Positions 39,881-49,384 of a DNA stretch of 64,000 nt are shown here, piece by piece. The translations under genes were made by a program, and so were the position numbers. Under the pieces are notes generated by a model that was not told where the DNA came from, searched no databases, and saw nothing but the letters and a program-made list of their open reading frames with translations. The stretch is taken from positions 124,001 to 188,000 of the IMG/VR virus record IMGVR_UViG_3300021142_002226; one strand, written 5' to 3'. The stretch is from a virus. Position 1 is the first letter of the stretch. The number at the start of each line of letters is the position of its first letter.

Positions 39881-40702
39881 TTTCTTTTTCTTATCTTCAC
39901 CAACCATCTTGGATACTGGTTTATTTGACCATGTCTTACAAGCCCAATATCTTGCCTTCCAACGAGGGCCTGGATTCTCACAATGGTGTCTTGCCCTAAA
40001 ACTTTTCTTTCTCTTTGGATTGTCTCTTTTAATTTCCATATTAGGATCCCCAAATTCAACCTTTACCACATTACCCTTACCGTTTTTAACGTGAACCTTA
40101 TATTTCTTAACATCACCTTTGGAAATCTTTCCAAGCGATACTTTTCTACCTTTATATTCAGCTTCGTTTAGGTTTTCTTCTGTCATCATATAATATTCTG
40201 CCAAAGCTTCATTAACCATATCAGTTAACTTATTAGGAGTAATTTTACCTTCACAAAGTCTACCATTAGTAACCACCAAATCCTCAATAGCATATTCACC
40301 AGTTTCTTCCTTGATAATTTCATCAACCAGAGCAAAGAAATTTTCATTAGTAAAACCCAAAGCCATATTTGTCGGAGCCTTATCGTTACCAGCACCCTTG
40401 AATTCGTTCATGATAAAATCAAATACTTGATCAATACTTTCTTTAGCTGTAGCCATGTGATCTTCAGCCCAATCATGACCATTTTCAAGCAACTCATGAA
40501 CTTCTTCTTTATTTAATTCCAATAATTTACCTGTTTGTCTGTGAATTTGCATCAAATTACCAAAAAACATGTATCTATCGGTCATATCACCTTCTGACTT
40601 ATCTTCCATGTCAGGCATTTCAGCTTCGTTGACTTTAGACTTTTTAGACAACAAACTACCATTCTTTCCTTCATTTATAATCTTGATATTCTTGATTCTC
40701 AT
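39878..40702 (-). CDS. Virion-type protein with conserved basic C-terminal domain
   Basis: 274 aa. The start MRIKNIKIINEGKNG has an INE|G site that fits the prohead protease rule. The middle is acidic and helical. The C-terminal 90 residues include VKVEFGDPNMEIKRDNPKRK and FRARHHCENPGPRWKARYW, a motif I recall from head-associated proteins of T4-type phages. A late-type box precedes it. Confidence 0.75.
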   Translation of the reverse strand: MRIKNIKIINEGKNGSLLSKKSKVNEAEMPDMEDKSEGDMTDRYMFFGNLMQIHRQTGKLLELNKEEVHELLENGHDWAEDHMATAKESIDQVFDFIMNEFKGAGNDKAPTNMALGFTNENFFALVDEIIKEETGEYAIEDLVVTNGRLCEGKITPNKLTDMVNEALAEYYMMTEENLNEAEYKGRKVSLGKISKGDVKKYKVHVKNGKGNVVKVEFGDPNMEIKRDNPKRKKSFRARHHCENPGPRWKARYWACKTWSNKPVSKMVGEDKKKK

Positions 40703-40719
40703 AATTAATTTGTTTTATA

Positions 40720-40727
40720 ATAAATAG
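40720..40727 (-). promoter_or_regulatory. Late-type box CTATTTAT, minus strand
   Basis: Lies 17 nt before the ATG at 40702. Confidence 0.6.
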
Positions 40728-40761
40728 TTTCCTCAAATCAAAAATTTAGCCACATTTTAAT

Positions 40762-40769
40762 ATATTTAT
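40762..40769 (+). promoter_or_regulatory. Late-type box ATATTTAT
   Basis: Lies 21 nt before the ATG at 40791 and is divergent from the box at 40720. Confidence 0.6.
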
Positions 40770-40790
40770 AAGTAATAATATTATCTATAT

Positions 40791-42089
40791 ATGGCTAATA
40801 AAAAGGGACTCAATGAAGAGTTATTAAAAATAAAAAAATATATGCGTCTTCTTGAGAACTATGAAATTCCAGGTGAAGATGATACCAACGAATTTACTGG
40901 TGCTGTACAATACCCTGTATATGAAGAAGAAGATGAAAATGAGGAAGTAATCCCATCAGCATATGATGAAAACAAAGTTTCAGAATATTTTGATGAAACT
41001 GGTGCAAGCACACCATATGGTGAAGACACTGGAGTTATAACACCAGAATTTGTTGAAGAAGCGCCAAGAAGTAAATCGTTTACTAAAGACATATATCATA
41101 AAACTTTAAGGGCAGCTCTTGAAAAAGCTGAGGAATACGCTGCTAAAAAGGGTTACACGATTGATCCTGAAGAAATGTTTAGACTTTTCGGAACTGGTGG
41201 AGTTTCATACGAAACAACTAAAAAAGGAAGTTTGACTTTATATAAAGACGGTGTACCTCAAAAAAAGATGCTACATATTCAAATATATAGAATGCCTTCT
41301 GGTAATTATGAATTAAATGATTATATCAATGAAAAACATTTATCAACACCAGAAGAACATGATGAATATGAAGAGCAACTCGGTTTCCAAAAATTAATCA
41401 ACCTTATAAATTCTGAGAATCCAGAATTGGATTTGATTAAAAAAACATTGTATAGTAATGGACTATATATGAAACTTTTAAAACTTAAGTCTGGAAAAAA
41501 ACTTGACGATAAAAATGAAGTTTTAAAAGGTCTTGAAAATATCGTACTTAAAATGGAAAATCCTGAGTATGAACATATTAAGGATGAAATATTACATTTG
41601 GTTGATGAATTAATGGATCCTCAATTGGCTGAAACATCATGCGGTTGTGATGAAATGTATGAATCAATCAAAACAATTTCCAAAGCAAGTCTTATAACTG
41701 AAGCTATTGTAGAATCAGAAAAATTACCAACATTTGATAAATTAATCTCAATACTATTACATTCAGATCCACAAGTTCAAATATTCCACAGACAAACAAA
41801 ATCATACTCAGAACATAAAGCTTTGAATGAATATTATGATGAAATAGTTGATCTTATAGATGGATTAATAGAATCTTGGCAAGGAACCCATGGATTGATC
41901 AAAAAATATAAAAATTTTGAATATATGGAATATGTGGATAATAAAGCCACAATAGCTTATTTCACAGAACTATATGACATTATCCAAAAATTGAGACAAG
42001 ATATTGAAGAGTCCTGGATCCAAAATCAAATTGATAACGTTTGCGAACTTATCTCAACAACAATATATAAATTAACATATCTTAAATAA
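40791..42089 (+). CDS. Tagged virion protein, 432 aa
   Basis: Starts MANKKGLNEELLKIKKYMRL, a divergent form of the tag; LLE at 20-22 is a possible cleavage site. Residues 25-90 are acidic. The remainder is helical with one Cys cluster (ETSCGCDEMYES near 285). No enzyme motif was found. The following tagged gene starts 5 nt downstream, so they are co-expressed. Confidence 0.78.
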   Translation: MANKKGLNEELLKIKKYMRLLENYEIPGEDDTNEFTGAVQYPVYEEEDENEEVIPSAYDENKVSEYFDETGASTPYGEDTGVITPEFVEEAPRSKSFTKDIYHKTLRAALEKAEEYAAKKGYTIDPEEMFRLFGTGGVSYETTKKGSLTLYKDGVPQKKMLHIQIYRMPSGNYELNDYINEKHLSTPEEHDEYEEQLGFQKLINLINSENPELDLIKKTLYSNGLYMKLLKLKSGKKLDDKNEVLKGLENIVLKMENPEYEHIKDEILHLVDELMDPQLAETSCGCDEMYESIKTISKASLITEAIVESEKLPTFDKLISILLHSDPQVQIFHRQTKSYSEHKALNEYYDEIVDLIDGLIESWQGTHGLIKKYKNFEYMEYVDNKATIAYFTELYDIIQKLRQDIEESWIQNQIDNVCELISTTIYKLTYLK

Positions 42090-42094
42090 AAATT

Positions 42095-43570
42095 ATGAAA
42101 AAAAATATATTAAATGAACAAGTCTCAAGAATGAGAGCAATGATGGGACTTAACGAATTTTTCTCAATGCCAACTGGTGAATCAGCTGAGTCTGGTGCAA
42201 TCCAAGAAGATGAAAAAGCAAAATATGCTAAAACAATTGCTATGATTGATAAAATTGGTTCAAGACCTGTTGCCATGAAAATGGTTGATGGTTATTTGTC
42301 AAAAATGATTGGATTAACAGCTTCTGATTTAGCAGATACTGCAACTTATGCTAATGGTTTGGATTCAATCGAAGAACTTTTAGATGATGAAAAATATTCA
42401 CAAGCTTATGCTGAAGCAAAGGAAACTGCAAAAGCTATGATAGAAGATGAAGGTTTTGGTGGTATGTTTGACGAAGAACTAAAAGGTAAACAACATAAAA
42501 TTGACGCTAACCACAATGGTAAGATAGACGCTGACGACTTTAAATTATTACGCAAAGACGAAGCTCTTCATGGTGATCAAGATAAAATCGATGCTAACCA
42601 TAACGGTAAAATAGATGCTGACGATTTCAAAATGCTACGTAAGCAAAAATGCAATGAATGCGGTGTTGGTTACATGGAAGAAGGTAAATGTGATGAATGT
42701 GGTTATATGGAAGAAGGTTTTAATATAGCTGATTTATTAGCAGGGGACGGACCTAAATATGACAATAGTGGTGGTGGATTACCAGATGTTAATCATGAAG
42801 TAATCAAAAATATTATAAATGTTATTGAAAAAAGACATAGAATGGGTAAAGGTGGGGTAACACCAGCCGATGTTTACGAAATGTTAAATAATGATGAAGA
42901 ATTACCAAATAACACAACAATAGAACTTTTATTGAAAAAATTGGCTGAAAAAGGATTATTGTTTTATGGCCAGAATAACAAAAATAAAATTGATCCAAAA
43001 GATGCCTCAAAATATGTTAATACTGACCTTTCAGGTAAATCATCTTTCCACAATGTTGCAACTGATAAAAGAATACCAGAACCTAATATGAACGAATCAT
43101 ATATAATGGAAAAGAAAGATATCATCAAGAAATTCCAACAACAATATGGTAAAAAGAAAGGTGAAAAAATTTATTACGCAACAGCAAATAAACAAGATAG
43201 AAACCCAGAAACATTCAAACAAAAAGATGAAGAAAGTGTTAATGAGCTTTTAGACTTTAGTTGGGACAATGTAACGACTAATAGCAATAATTCAGATAGC
43301 TTCAACAACAAAGATCGTTTTAACACTACAACATATAATCAAAAAGATGATGATAGCGAAGATGATGATAGCGAAAATGTGAACGAAAAAAAATGGATAA
43401 AAACTGATTCAAACAAAAAAGGTATGTTCAAAGGTAGAAGTTTAGATTCATTGAAAGCTGAATTAGAAAAACTAAAGAAAACTACTAATAAGACAGAAGC
43501 TCTTAAGAAAAAAGAACACGAATTAATGTTCGCAATTAGAGCAAAAAAAGGACACGGTTTTGAAAACTAA
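42095..43570 (+). CDS. Tagged virion protein with EF-hand-like loops and zinc knuckles
   Basis: 491 aa starting MKKNILNEQVSRMRAMMGLNE. Two calcium-loop sequences, DANHNGKIDADDF, occur at 137-149 and 166-178, within a 29-residue tandem repeat. A CNECG...CDECG pair follows near 186-206. A helical domain and KKFQQQYGKKKGEKIYYATA near 345-365 come next; the latter motif is recalled from other T4-type phage proteins. The C-terminus is Lys-rich. A packaged protein that binds Ca or Zn is inferred. Confidence 0.8.
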   Translation: MKKNILNEQVSRMRAMMGLNEFFSMPTGESAESGAIQEDEKAKYAKTIAMIDKIGSRPVAMKMVDGYLSKMIGLTASDLADTATYANGLDSIEELLDDEKYSQAYAEAKETAKAMIEDEGFGGMFDEELKGKQHKIDANHNGKIDADDFKLLRKDEALHGDQDKIDANHNGKIDADDFKMLRKQKCNECGVGYMEEGKCDECGYMEEGFNIADLLAGDGPKYDNSGGGLPDVNHEVIKNIINVIEKRHRMGKGGVTPADVYEMLNNDEELPNNTTIELLLKKLAEKGLLFYGQNNKNKIDPKDASKYVNTDLSGKSSFHNVATDKRIPEPNMNESYIMEKKDIIKKFQQQYGKKKGEKIYYATANKQDRNPETFKQKDEESVNELLDFSWDNVTTNSNNSDSFNNKDRFNTTTYNQKDDDSEDDDSENVNEKKWIKTDSNKKGMFKGRSLDSLKAELEKLKKTTNKTEALKKKEHELMFAIRAKKGHGFEN

Positions 43571-43577
43571 TTAATAT

Positions 43578-43925
43578 ATGAAACTATTAGATATTATCAA
43601 AGAGGCCAAAATAACAGATGAGTCTTTCATGGAATTCTCGAAGAAAAGACTCGATGGCGCAACAAAGATAACAAATAATGCAAAGGAGAAAGGTGGTGCA
43701 GCAATGCTTACCTTTCATCACTTTAACGTGAAATTGCCTTATTATAAAAAAGCATCCGAAGGTAATTTGGATCTTGAAAAATCTAAAGAAGAGTTTAAAT
43801 CATTTCTATCTGAACTTTGTAAGTTAACAGAAGATGTTGAAATGAAACAAATCGATTTCCAAAAACTTGTTGGAAAAATAGAAGTACTTGGCGAACTTAT
43901 TATAAAAGATAAGGAAATTAATTAA
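43578..43925 (+). CDS. Unknown 115-aa virion-type protein
   Basis: Starts MKLLDIIKEAKITDES; IKE|A would also fit the protease rule but the helix differs from the main tag. Helical, with one compact segment MLTFHHFNVKLPYYKKA. It follows the EF-hand protein by 7 nt in the same operon. Confidence 0.65.
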   Translation: MKLLDIIKEAKITDESFMEFSKKRLDGATKITNNAKEKGGAAMLTFHHFNVKLPYYKKASEGNLDLEKSKEEFKSFLSELCKLTEDVEMKQIDFQKLVGKIEVLGELIIKDKEIN

Positions 43926-44596
43926 ACCAAGTCAAACAAAATTACTTCCGACTCAACATCACTGGCAATTATATCAAGTGATTCCTCCCCCACAAAACTT
44001 AAACCATCCCCTTCAACTAAAGAAACATTATTAATTATAATGTTACCTGATATTACATATAAATAATATCTACGTTCCACATTCAATTGATATTGATAAT
44101 CTTGATTAAATATACCTGCCAATAATCTTGCATCTTGTTTTATAGGTAACTTAGCTGTGATGTCGCAAAATTGATTAAGTTTTTCTTCTCTTGTAAATTG
44201 ATACCATTCATGTATCGGTTCAGTATCAAAAACATTAGGTCTAATCCATAACTGAAGATAACGATTTGGTTTATCTGAAGCGTTTCCCTCTGTGTGTTTA
44301 ATACCACTTCCTGTACTCATTCTTTGCACAGCTCCAGCAGGTATATCTAATATATTACCATGACTGTCTGTGTGTCTACAAACCCCTTCAACAACATAAC
44401 CAAAGATTTCCATATTCCTATGTTCATGTATTGGCACATGACCACCAGGTTGTACCCTATCATCGTTGATGGTTTGTAAATGACTAAAATTCATATATCT
44501 TGCATCATAATATGATGGAAATGAAAAAGTTCTATATGAATTAATCCAATCAGCTCTCGGATTACCCCTTGTATGTGCTGGTCTATGTGTTATCAT
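43922..44596 (-). CDS. Pirin-family cupin protein
   Basis: 224 aa. RTFSFPSYYDARYMNFSHLQ near 22-41, then GGHVPIHEHRNMEIFGYVV with two metal-type His and a Glu, and GNASDKPNRYLQLWI agree with pirin/YhhW proteins. These bind iron and act as quercetin dioxygenases or redox-linked regulators in cells. A phage copy is unusual. It overlaps the convergent gene by 4 nt and lies 11 nt from the adhesin gene, which is upstream in its own direction. Confidence 0.88.
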   Translation of the reverse strand: MITHRPAHTRGNPRADWINSYRTFSFPSYYDARYMNFSHLQTINDDRVQPGGHVPIHEHRNMEIFGYVVEGVCRHTDSHGNILDIPAGAVQRMSTGSGIKHTEGNASDKPNRYLQLWIRPNVFDTEPIHEWYQFTREEKLNQFCDITAKLPIKQDARLLAGIFNQDYQYQLNVERRYYLYVISGNIIINNVSLVEGDGLSFVGEESLDIIASDVESEVILFDLV

Positions 44597-44607
44597 AATA
44601 TCTTAAA

Positions 44608-46143
44608 TTAACACCAATTAGCTCCAAAAGAAGTAATAGGTTTGTATAAAGTAAATGTTGCAGGGAAATTATATGTTCCTGGTGCAAGAGAAATAGCACC
44701 AGCCCCACCATTACCAAGACCATTATATGTATTTGCGCCAGAAACTTGCCAGTTGTTATCCCCTGTATAAACAGTTCCTATTCTGAAATAAGCTTGTGTA
44801 GGTGAATTATAATCTAAAGCTATAATAACCTTGTACGAAGTAGGTTCCGAACCAGACCCATCCCAACTTACATGAAATATGTATTCTGTATTATCTGGAG
44901 ATAATCCGTTATTAATAAAGTAATTGTAAATTTCTGCTAATTTAGTATCACTTCCACCATTTGTGGAACCTAAATATGCTGAATAACAAGCCTGTGACGG
45001 CCCTATATAAGAATTTGCATTCACAGAAAATCCTATATTACCATTACTATAATTTCCAGAACCGCTGCCATAATTATTAAAATCTGATGAATTTAACGTG
45101 AAACCAGTAAACCCAAATCGATCTTTACTCACATTCCAATTATCATTAATTACAGATGGTTGTATAGCACCATTATAAATGTCTACCTTTGACAAATAAC
45201 CACCCCAGTAATCTGGGAGATCCCATCTCATCATTAATCTTATACCACCCTGAGATGATATAGCTAACCCTGCATAATTTACACTACTAATTAATGTGTT
45301 ATTAACATATAAGTTTATATTTGAGCCATCATAAGTACCAACAATATAATACCAATTATTTGGTGTTAATGTATAACCACCTGTAATTTCCCATCCACCA
45401 TTAAAAAATCCAGCACTAAATGTACCAAGATTATTACCTAATGAATAATTTATATTGCCTGTAGTACCAGGATAAATTTCAGTCACTATACAAGGTGCGC
45501 CACCTATTTCTGTTCCATCATAATAATGCCAAACACCAACTGACCAAGAATTTAAATCTGGTAAACTTGAAGAACATTCGGCATACTGACTATTACCAGA
45601 AATGAAATGAAATTTACCACCATTTGCTGAGTCATACCCAACACCATTATTTAAATTAAATTGTTTTCCGCCAACGGTATCTGTCCAAACAGTACCAGAA
45701 CCAGGATAACTCGACATGTTACCAGCATCGAGGGATAAAACCAAAGTAGCATTAAATATATCATTTAAAATGCCATATATACCAGATGTGGAAATCCAGT
45801 TCTTTGCTGTAGCCACATCAGTAAAGTTACCTGGGGAGCCAGGCAATCTATTGATCGTTGAAATTAATGAGGCTTCAGACAAATCATCTGAACTCCAAAA
45901 TAATGGTGAATCTGCCGCAGCAGGTGCTCCAGTACCACCACCAGTACCAGCTCCAACTAAATTATCAGATGTTGTATCAGATACTATTATATACCTGTAA
46001 TCATTATTTACTCCACCATACCATGTTCCCACAGTATAATCAGGAACTCCTGTAGCAACCGCAAGTTTTGCTGATTGTTTAGCACCAGCAATCGGAGCCA
46101 AACTTGGATTATATTCTACATCATATCCTTTACTTATCGACAT
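44608..46143 (-). CDS. Tail adhesin with LamG domain
   Basis: 511 aa. The N-terminal module (about 1-130) has the pattern WYGGVNNDYRYIIVSD and SPLFWSSDDLSEASLISTIN, as in its upstream neighbour. A LamG jelly-roll covers about 135-345 (LVLSLDAGNMSSYPGSGTVW, NNWYYIVGTYDG, NLYVNNTL). A third domain of about 165 residues ends in ITSFGANWC. The domain order suggests anchor, binding domain and tip. Receptor binding is inferred. Confidence 0.8.
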   Translation of the reverse strand: MSISKGYDVEYNPSLAPIAGAKQSAKLAVATGVPDYTVGTWYGGVNNDYRYIIVSDTTSDNLVGAGTGGGTGAPAAADSPLFWSSDDLSEASLISTINRLPGSPGNFTDVATAKNWISTSGIYGILNDIFNATLVLSLDAGNMSSYPGSGTVWTDTVGGKQFNLNNGVGYDSANGGKFHFISGNSQYAECSSSLPDLNSWSVGVWHYYDGTEIGGAPCIVTEIYPGTTGNINYSLGNNLGTFSAGFFNGGWEITGGYTLTPNNWYYIVGTYDGSNINLYVNNTLISSVNYAGLAISSQGGIRLMMRWDLPDYWGGYLSKVDIYNGAIQPSVINDNWNVSKDRFGFTGFTLNSSDFNNYGSGSGNYSNGNIGFSVNANSYIGPSQACYSAYLGSTNGGSDTKLAEIYNYFINNGLSPDNTEYIFHVSWDGSGSEPTSYKVIIALDYNSPTQAYFRIGTVYTGDNNWQVSGANTYNGLGNGGAGAISLAPGTYNFPATFTLYKPITSFGANWC

Positions 46144-46146
46144 ATA

Positions 46147-46482
46147 TTAGTATTTAAATTTATAACCTTTTAACCCAGACGTAACAGAACTTCCAGATGT
46201 TCCAGCTGTACCAGCGGTACCTGAAGTACCTGATGAACCACTTACATAATAAATATCATATTCGATACCAGTAACAAACTGAATAATTTCATTGTTTTTC
46301 ATTTCATCATTACCAATATAAATTATTTCTTTGGAAACAGTGAGTTTTGATTCTGGTAACTTCGATTTAATTAAAGCTTTAAGATCCGTTACATTCAATG
46401 CGGCATTACTATCATAATTACACAATGCTCTGCTTTTTAAATCACCATCAATGATGATTCTTGTATCTATATTATATATCAT
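46147..46482 (-). CDS. Short fibre protein with collagen-like Gly repeat
   Basis: 111 aa. Beta-rich N-terminal 80 residues, then a Gly-x-Ser/Thr repeat (SGSSGTSGTAGTAGTSGSSV) that resembles the collagen-like stalks of phage fibres. It lies between two adhesin genes and is probably part of the same fibre complex. Confidence 0.7.
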   Translation of the reverse strand: MIYNIDTRIIIDGDLKSRALCNYDSNAALNVTDLKALIKSKLPESKLTVSKEIIYIGNDEMKNNEIIQFVTGIEYDIYYVSGSSGTSGTAGTAGTSGSSVTSGLKGYKFKY

Positions 46483-46504
46483 ATTTTATATTTTATATTT
46501 TTAA

Positions 46505-48772
46505 TTAACACCACCAAGTTATTATATCATTAATCGTTCTATCAATACTATTATTGTAGCTAACAGATTTTACATCTGTAGGTGACATCATATATAATGT
46601 ATACGTACCATCAACATGACCCATCTCAACTAATGAAGTATTTTTAGAAACAGTCTGCCTATTTATATTGTCACTTCCAGGTACACTTAATGTTTGCAGA
46701 ACATTACCATTAAAGTCATATAAAACTATACCGTAATTTTCAATATTCTGAGCATAAATAAATTGAAAAAAGTTAATACCTAAATTTAAATCAAATCCAG
46801 CAACATAGTCTGAAGGAAAATTAAATTCACCACTTATACCAGTTTGATTTATCACGTTAAAAACACCCCTTGTTGTGTTTATTAATACAATGCGTCCAGA
46901 TGTTTTATAAGTATCATCAACATAATTAGTATTAGTATTTTGGGCATAGTCATAATAATTAATATCTGTAAAGACATTACTATCATTAAAATATTTATTC
47001 TGTGTTTTATAAGTATTATCATTTTTAACATATAAAACATTATAGTCATGTTCAAAACTAAGATTTACATTTGAGCCAGTATCACCAGTAAATGTGAAAG
47101 AATCAATTGTTGTACCACTACTATTTAACACATGAACTGTTTCATTGTATAATGTGTTACTATATCTATCATTTTGTAAAAAAGGTGCTACTAAAAATTT
47201 ATCACCAAAAACATCTGAATATGAATTGTCAATAGATGATGCTGAACCAATAGACTCAAAATAATTTGTACCATCATTTTTAAATGTCAATATACCATAA
47301 CTACCATCCATTTTAACCTCAAGAAATATTGCCGCACCTTTAAAGACTTCTTTTAAACCACGAGTTTTTGTTCCAGATGTTTGATTTGTAGCAAAACTAT
47401 ATGTTACTGGAGTATTATCTTCTGTAAAGAATATAAAATCTTGATTAGTAAAATAATTATAACCATAGTCTTCATAATCGCTTGAATTACTATTAAACGA
47501 CACCAAAGCCATTTCATGTTTGTAATAATCAACACCGTAGTTATTTCTTGACCAAAAATTAATATTTACATAATCAACACCCCTTGGATGTGTTAAATTA
47601 TGGGATATATTTGTTGCTGAGTTATATGTATAAATACCATAATCCACATTTACATCACTACCATTGTGGAATATCATGTGCATCTTATTGGAACCAAAGA
47701 AATTAAAAGTATACGCCGTATAATCAAACCCAGTCAAATCATGAACAGCCAATCTTGGTACTGCCAAAGTAGGGTCTAAAATACACAACTCAATATACTT
47801 ATTTGTTGAATTACTATATACCCATTCTACAATAAAATCTGATGAAACTGTTGTAGCGTATGTAACATTAAAATCACTTGAATTCCAAGTCAGCAAAGAA
47901 GCTGATAATGAACCATCAAAACTATTAATAATGTATGTATCATTATTATTTGTATTAGAATTATTAACCTGAAGTAAAGCATAATTATCTGATGTTGTAG
48001 AATCATACCACCATAAAATACTAACACTTTGGTAGCTCGGATCATAATTATATTGGTAATTATTTATACCATTAAAATAATTAAAAACACCGTTTGTTTC
48101 ATCATTGAAAACAAGCCATTTACCATCATAATCATTAAGATACCAATTGGTTGATACCGATGTTGTATAATCTCCTATAATACTTCCATTATCATTTATG
48201 AACTGTACTTTTTTATACCCATTACTGTTGTCATAGTAATTTGCAGCATAACCAAAATCAGTTGTTGGAAATAAAACAGCTTCAGACCAAACTGTGGCAT
48301 CTATTCCACTATCGATTAATGTTGCCGTATTTGTTGTATAATTTAAAACAGCATAAAAATAGTTATTGGAGTAACTAACGTTCACAATATAAACCCATGT
48401 TTTATTACCTGTGGGTTTTAAAAAATAATATTGTGTGCTACTATTTACCCAACCAATCGCTTCAGCGGCAATCGTGAAAGGTGTCATTCCTCTTCTACCA
48501 GGTAATCCGTTTATAATCTTTAATAAATTAACATCACTTTTATCATTTGTTTGCCAAAAAATAGGTCTTGCCGATGACATATCACCTAAACCAACATCGT
48601 ATGTATTAGAATAAATTACATATTGACTACTTGGATCCAATGAATTATACCATTTTAACCCCCCTAAATTACTACCGAAATCACCAGTTGATAAGCCAAC
48701 TTCATTAAGACCTCTTTTTTCCCCAAATGTTGTCTGGACTCCGTTATTAAATGTAACTGGTTTTGTGCTCAT
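46505..48772 (-). CDS. Large tail adhesin with beta-propeller-like repeats
   Basis: 755 aa. Residues 1-110 are the shared N-terminal module (WYNSLDPSSQYVIYSN, PIFWQTNDKSDVNLLKIING). From about 115 to 735 there are many repeats of about 50 residues with a Tyr/Asn/Asp-rich strand pattern, as in propeller-type or YD-like fibres. It ends DIITWWC, similar to the Trp-Cys end of the neighbouring adhesin. No enzymatic motif. A late-type box at 48790-48797 drives it. Confidence 0.75.
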   Translation of the reverse strand: MSTKPVTFNNGVQTTFGEKRGLNEVGLSTGDFGSNLGGLKWYNSLDPSSQYVIYSNTYDVGLGDMSSARPIFWQTNDKSDVNLLKIINGLPGRRGMTPFTIAAEAIGWVNSSTQYYFLKPTGNKTWVYIVNVSYSNNYFYAVLNYTTNTATLIDSGIDATVWSEAVLFPTTDFGYAANYYDNSNGYKKVQFINDNGSIIGDYTTSVSTNWYLNDYDGKWLVFNDETNGVFNYFNGINNYQYNYDPSYQSVSILWWYDSTTSDNYALLQVNNSNTNNNDTYIINSFDGSLSASLLTWNSSDFNVTYATTVSSDFIVEWVYSNSTNKYIELCILDPTLAVPRLAVHDLTGFDYTAYTFNFFGSNKMHMIFHNGSDVNVDYGIYTYNSATNISHNLTHPRGVDYVNINFWSRNNYGVDYYKHEMALVSFNSNSSDYEDYGYNYFTNQDFIFFTEDNTPVTYSFATNQTSGTKTRGLKEVFKGAAIFLEVKMDGSYGILTFKNDGTNYFESIGSASSIDNSYSDVFGDKFLVAPFLQNDRYSNTLYNETVHVLNSSGTTIDSFTFTGDTGSNVNLSFEHDYNVLYVKNDNTYKTQNKYFNDSNVFTDINYYDYAQNTNTNYVDDTYKTSGRIVLINTTRGVFNVINQTGISGEFNFPSDYVAGFDLNLGINFFQFIYAQNIENYGIVLYDFNGNVLQTLSVPGSDNINRQTVSKNTSLVEMGHVDGTYTLYMMSPTDVKSVSYNNSIDRTINDIITWWC

Positions 48773-48789
48773 TTTCTTGTTTGTTTTAT

Positions 48790-48797
48790 ATAAATAG
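48790..48797 (-). promoter_or_regulatory. Late-type box CTATTTAT, minus strand
   Basis: Lies 17 nt before the ATG of the large adhesin (48772). Confidence 0.6.
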
Positions 48798-48799
48798 TT

Positions 48800-49384
48800 T
48801 TATTTCTTATCATTTATCTTCTCTGAAGTATATTTAATACCCATTATTGTACCAATAATACTAAATGAGTTAGTTAACAATATACCAAACATATTACTCC
48901 AAGACGACTCCAATATTTTTGTATCATAATGATTAACCATAGCAAATAAATATAGACCAGTCGTAATCAAACCAACACCTATTATTACCATCAAAGCGCT
49001 TTTAACAATCTTACCAATTAATTCAAACTGAGTTCTTTTCTGCAAACTATCTAAATCCTCAACAGCAACATCCCTCAATTTCTCAGCCTCAAGCCTTGCT
49101 TTCTTAGATTCCTCAAGAGCATCTTGCAACTCATCCATTAATTTATTATTCTCATTCTGAGCCCTCGTTAATTCATTGTTACGTTGCTGAATTTGCTTAG
49201 TTATATCCAAACGCTTTTTTCTGGTTTCTTTATCAAGCTTATTAGCCGTTTCTAAATATTCAGTAAACTCTTTATCCTCTGGATCCTCTTCAACAACCTT
49301 CAATAAATTACCCTCCAAATATAATCTTTTGGTTTCTGCTAATTCAATCAGTTGGTCTTTAATTTCTTTGCAAAATTTAATCAT
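48800..49384 (-). CDS. Coiled-coil protein with two transmembrane helices
   Basis: 194 aa. Residues 1-120 form a long charged coiled coil (ETANKLDKETRKKRLDITKQ onward). Two membrane helices follow at about 127-148 (IVKSALMVIIGVGLITTGLY) and 165-185. The shape is that of a membrane-tethered signalling or scaffold protein; a holin-like role is an alternative. It is the last gene of the histidine-kinase operon and overlaps the receiver gene by one base. Confidence 0.75.
   Translation of the reverse strand: MIKFCKEIKDQLIELAETKRLYLEGNLLKVVEEDPEDKEFTEYLETANKLDKETRKKRLDITKQIQQRNNELTRAQNENNKLMDELQDALEESKKARLEAEKLRDVAVEDLDSLQKRTQFELIGKIVKSALMVIIGVGLITTGLYLFAMVNHYDTKILESSWSNMFGILLTNSFSIIGTIMGIKYTSEKINDKK

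Noticed and set aside
43578-43925. Member of the main tag family
   Set aside because: MKLLDIIKEAKI has an IKE site but not the LNEQIxRIKxMMG helix, so it is not counted.
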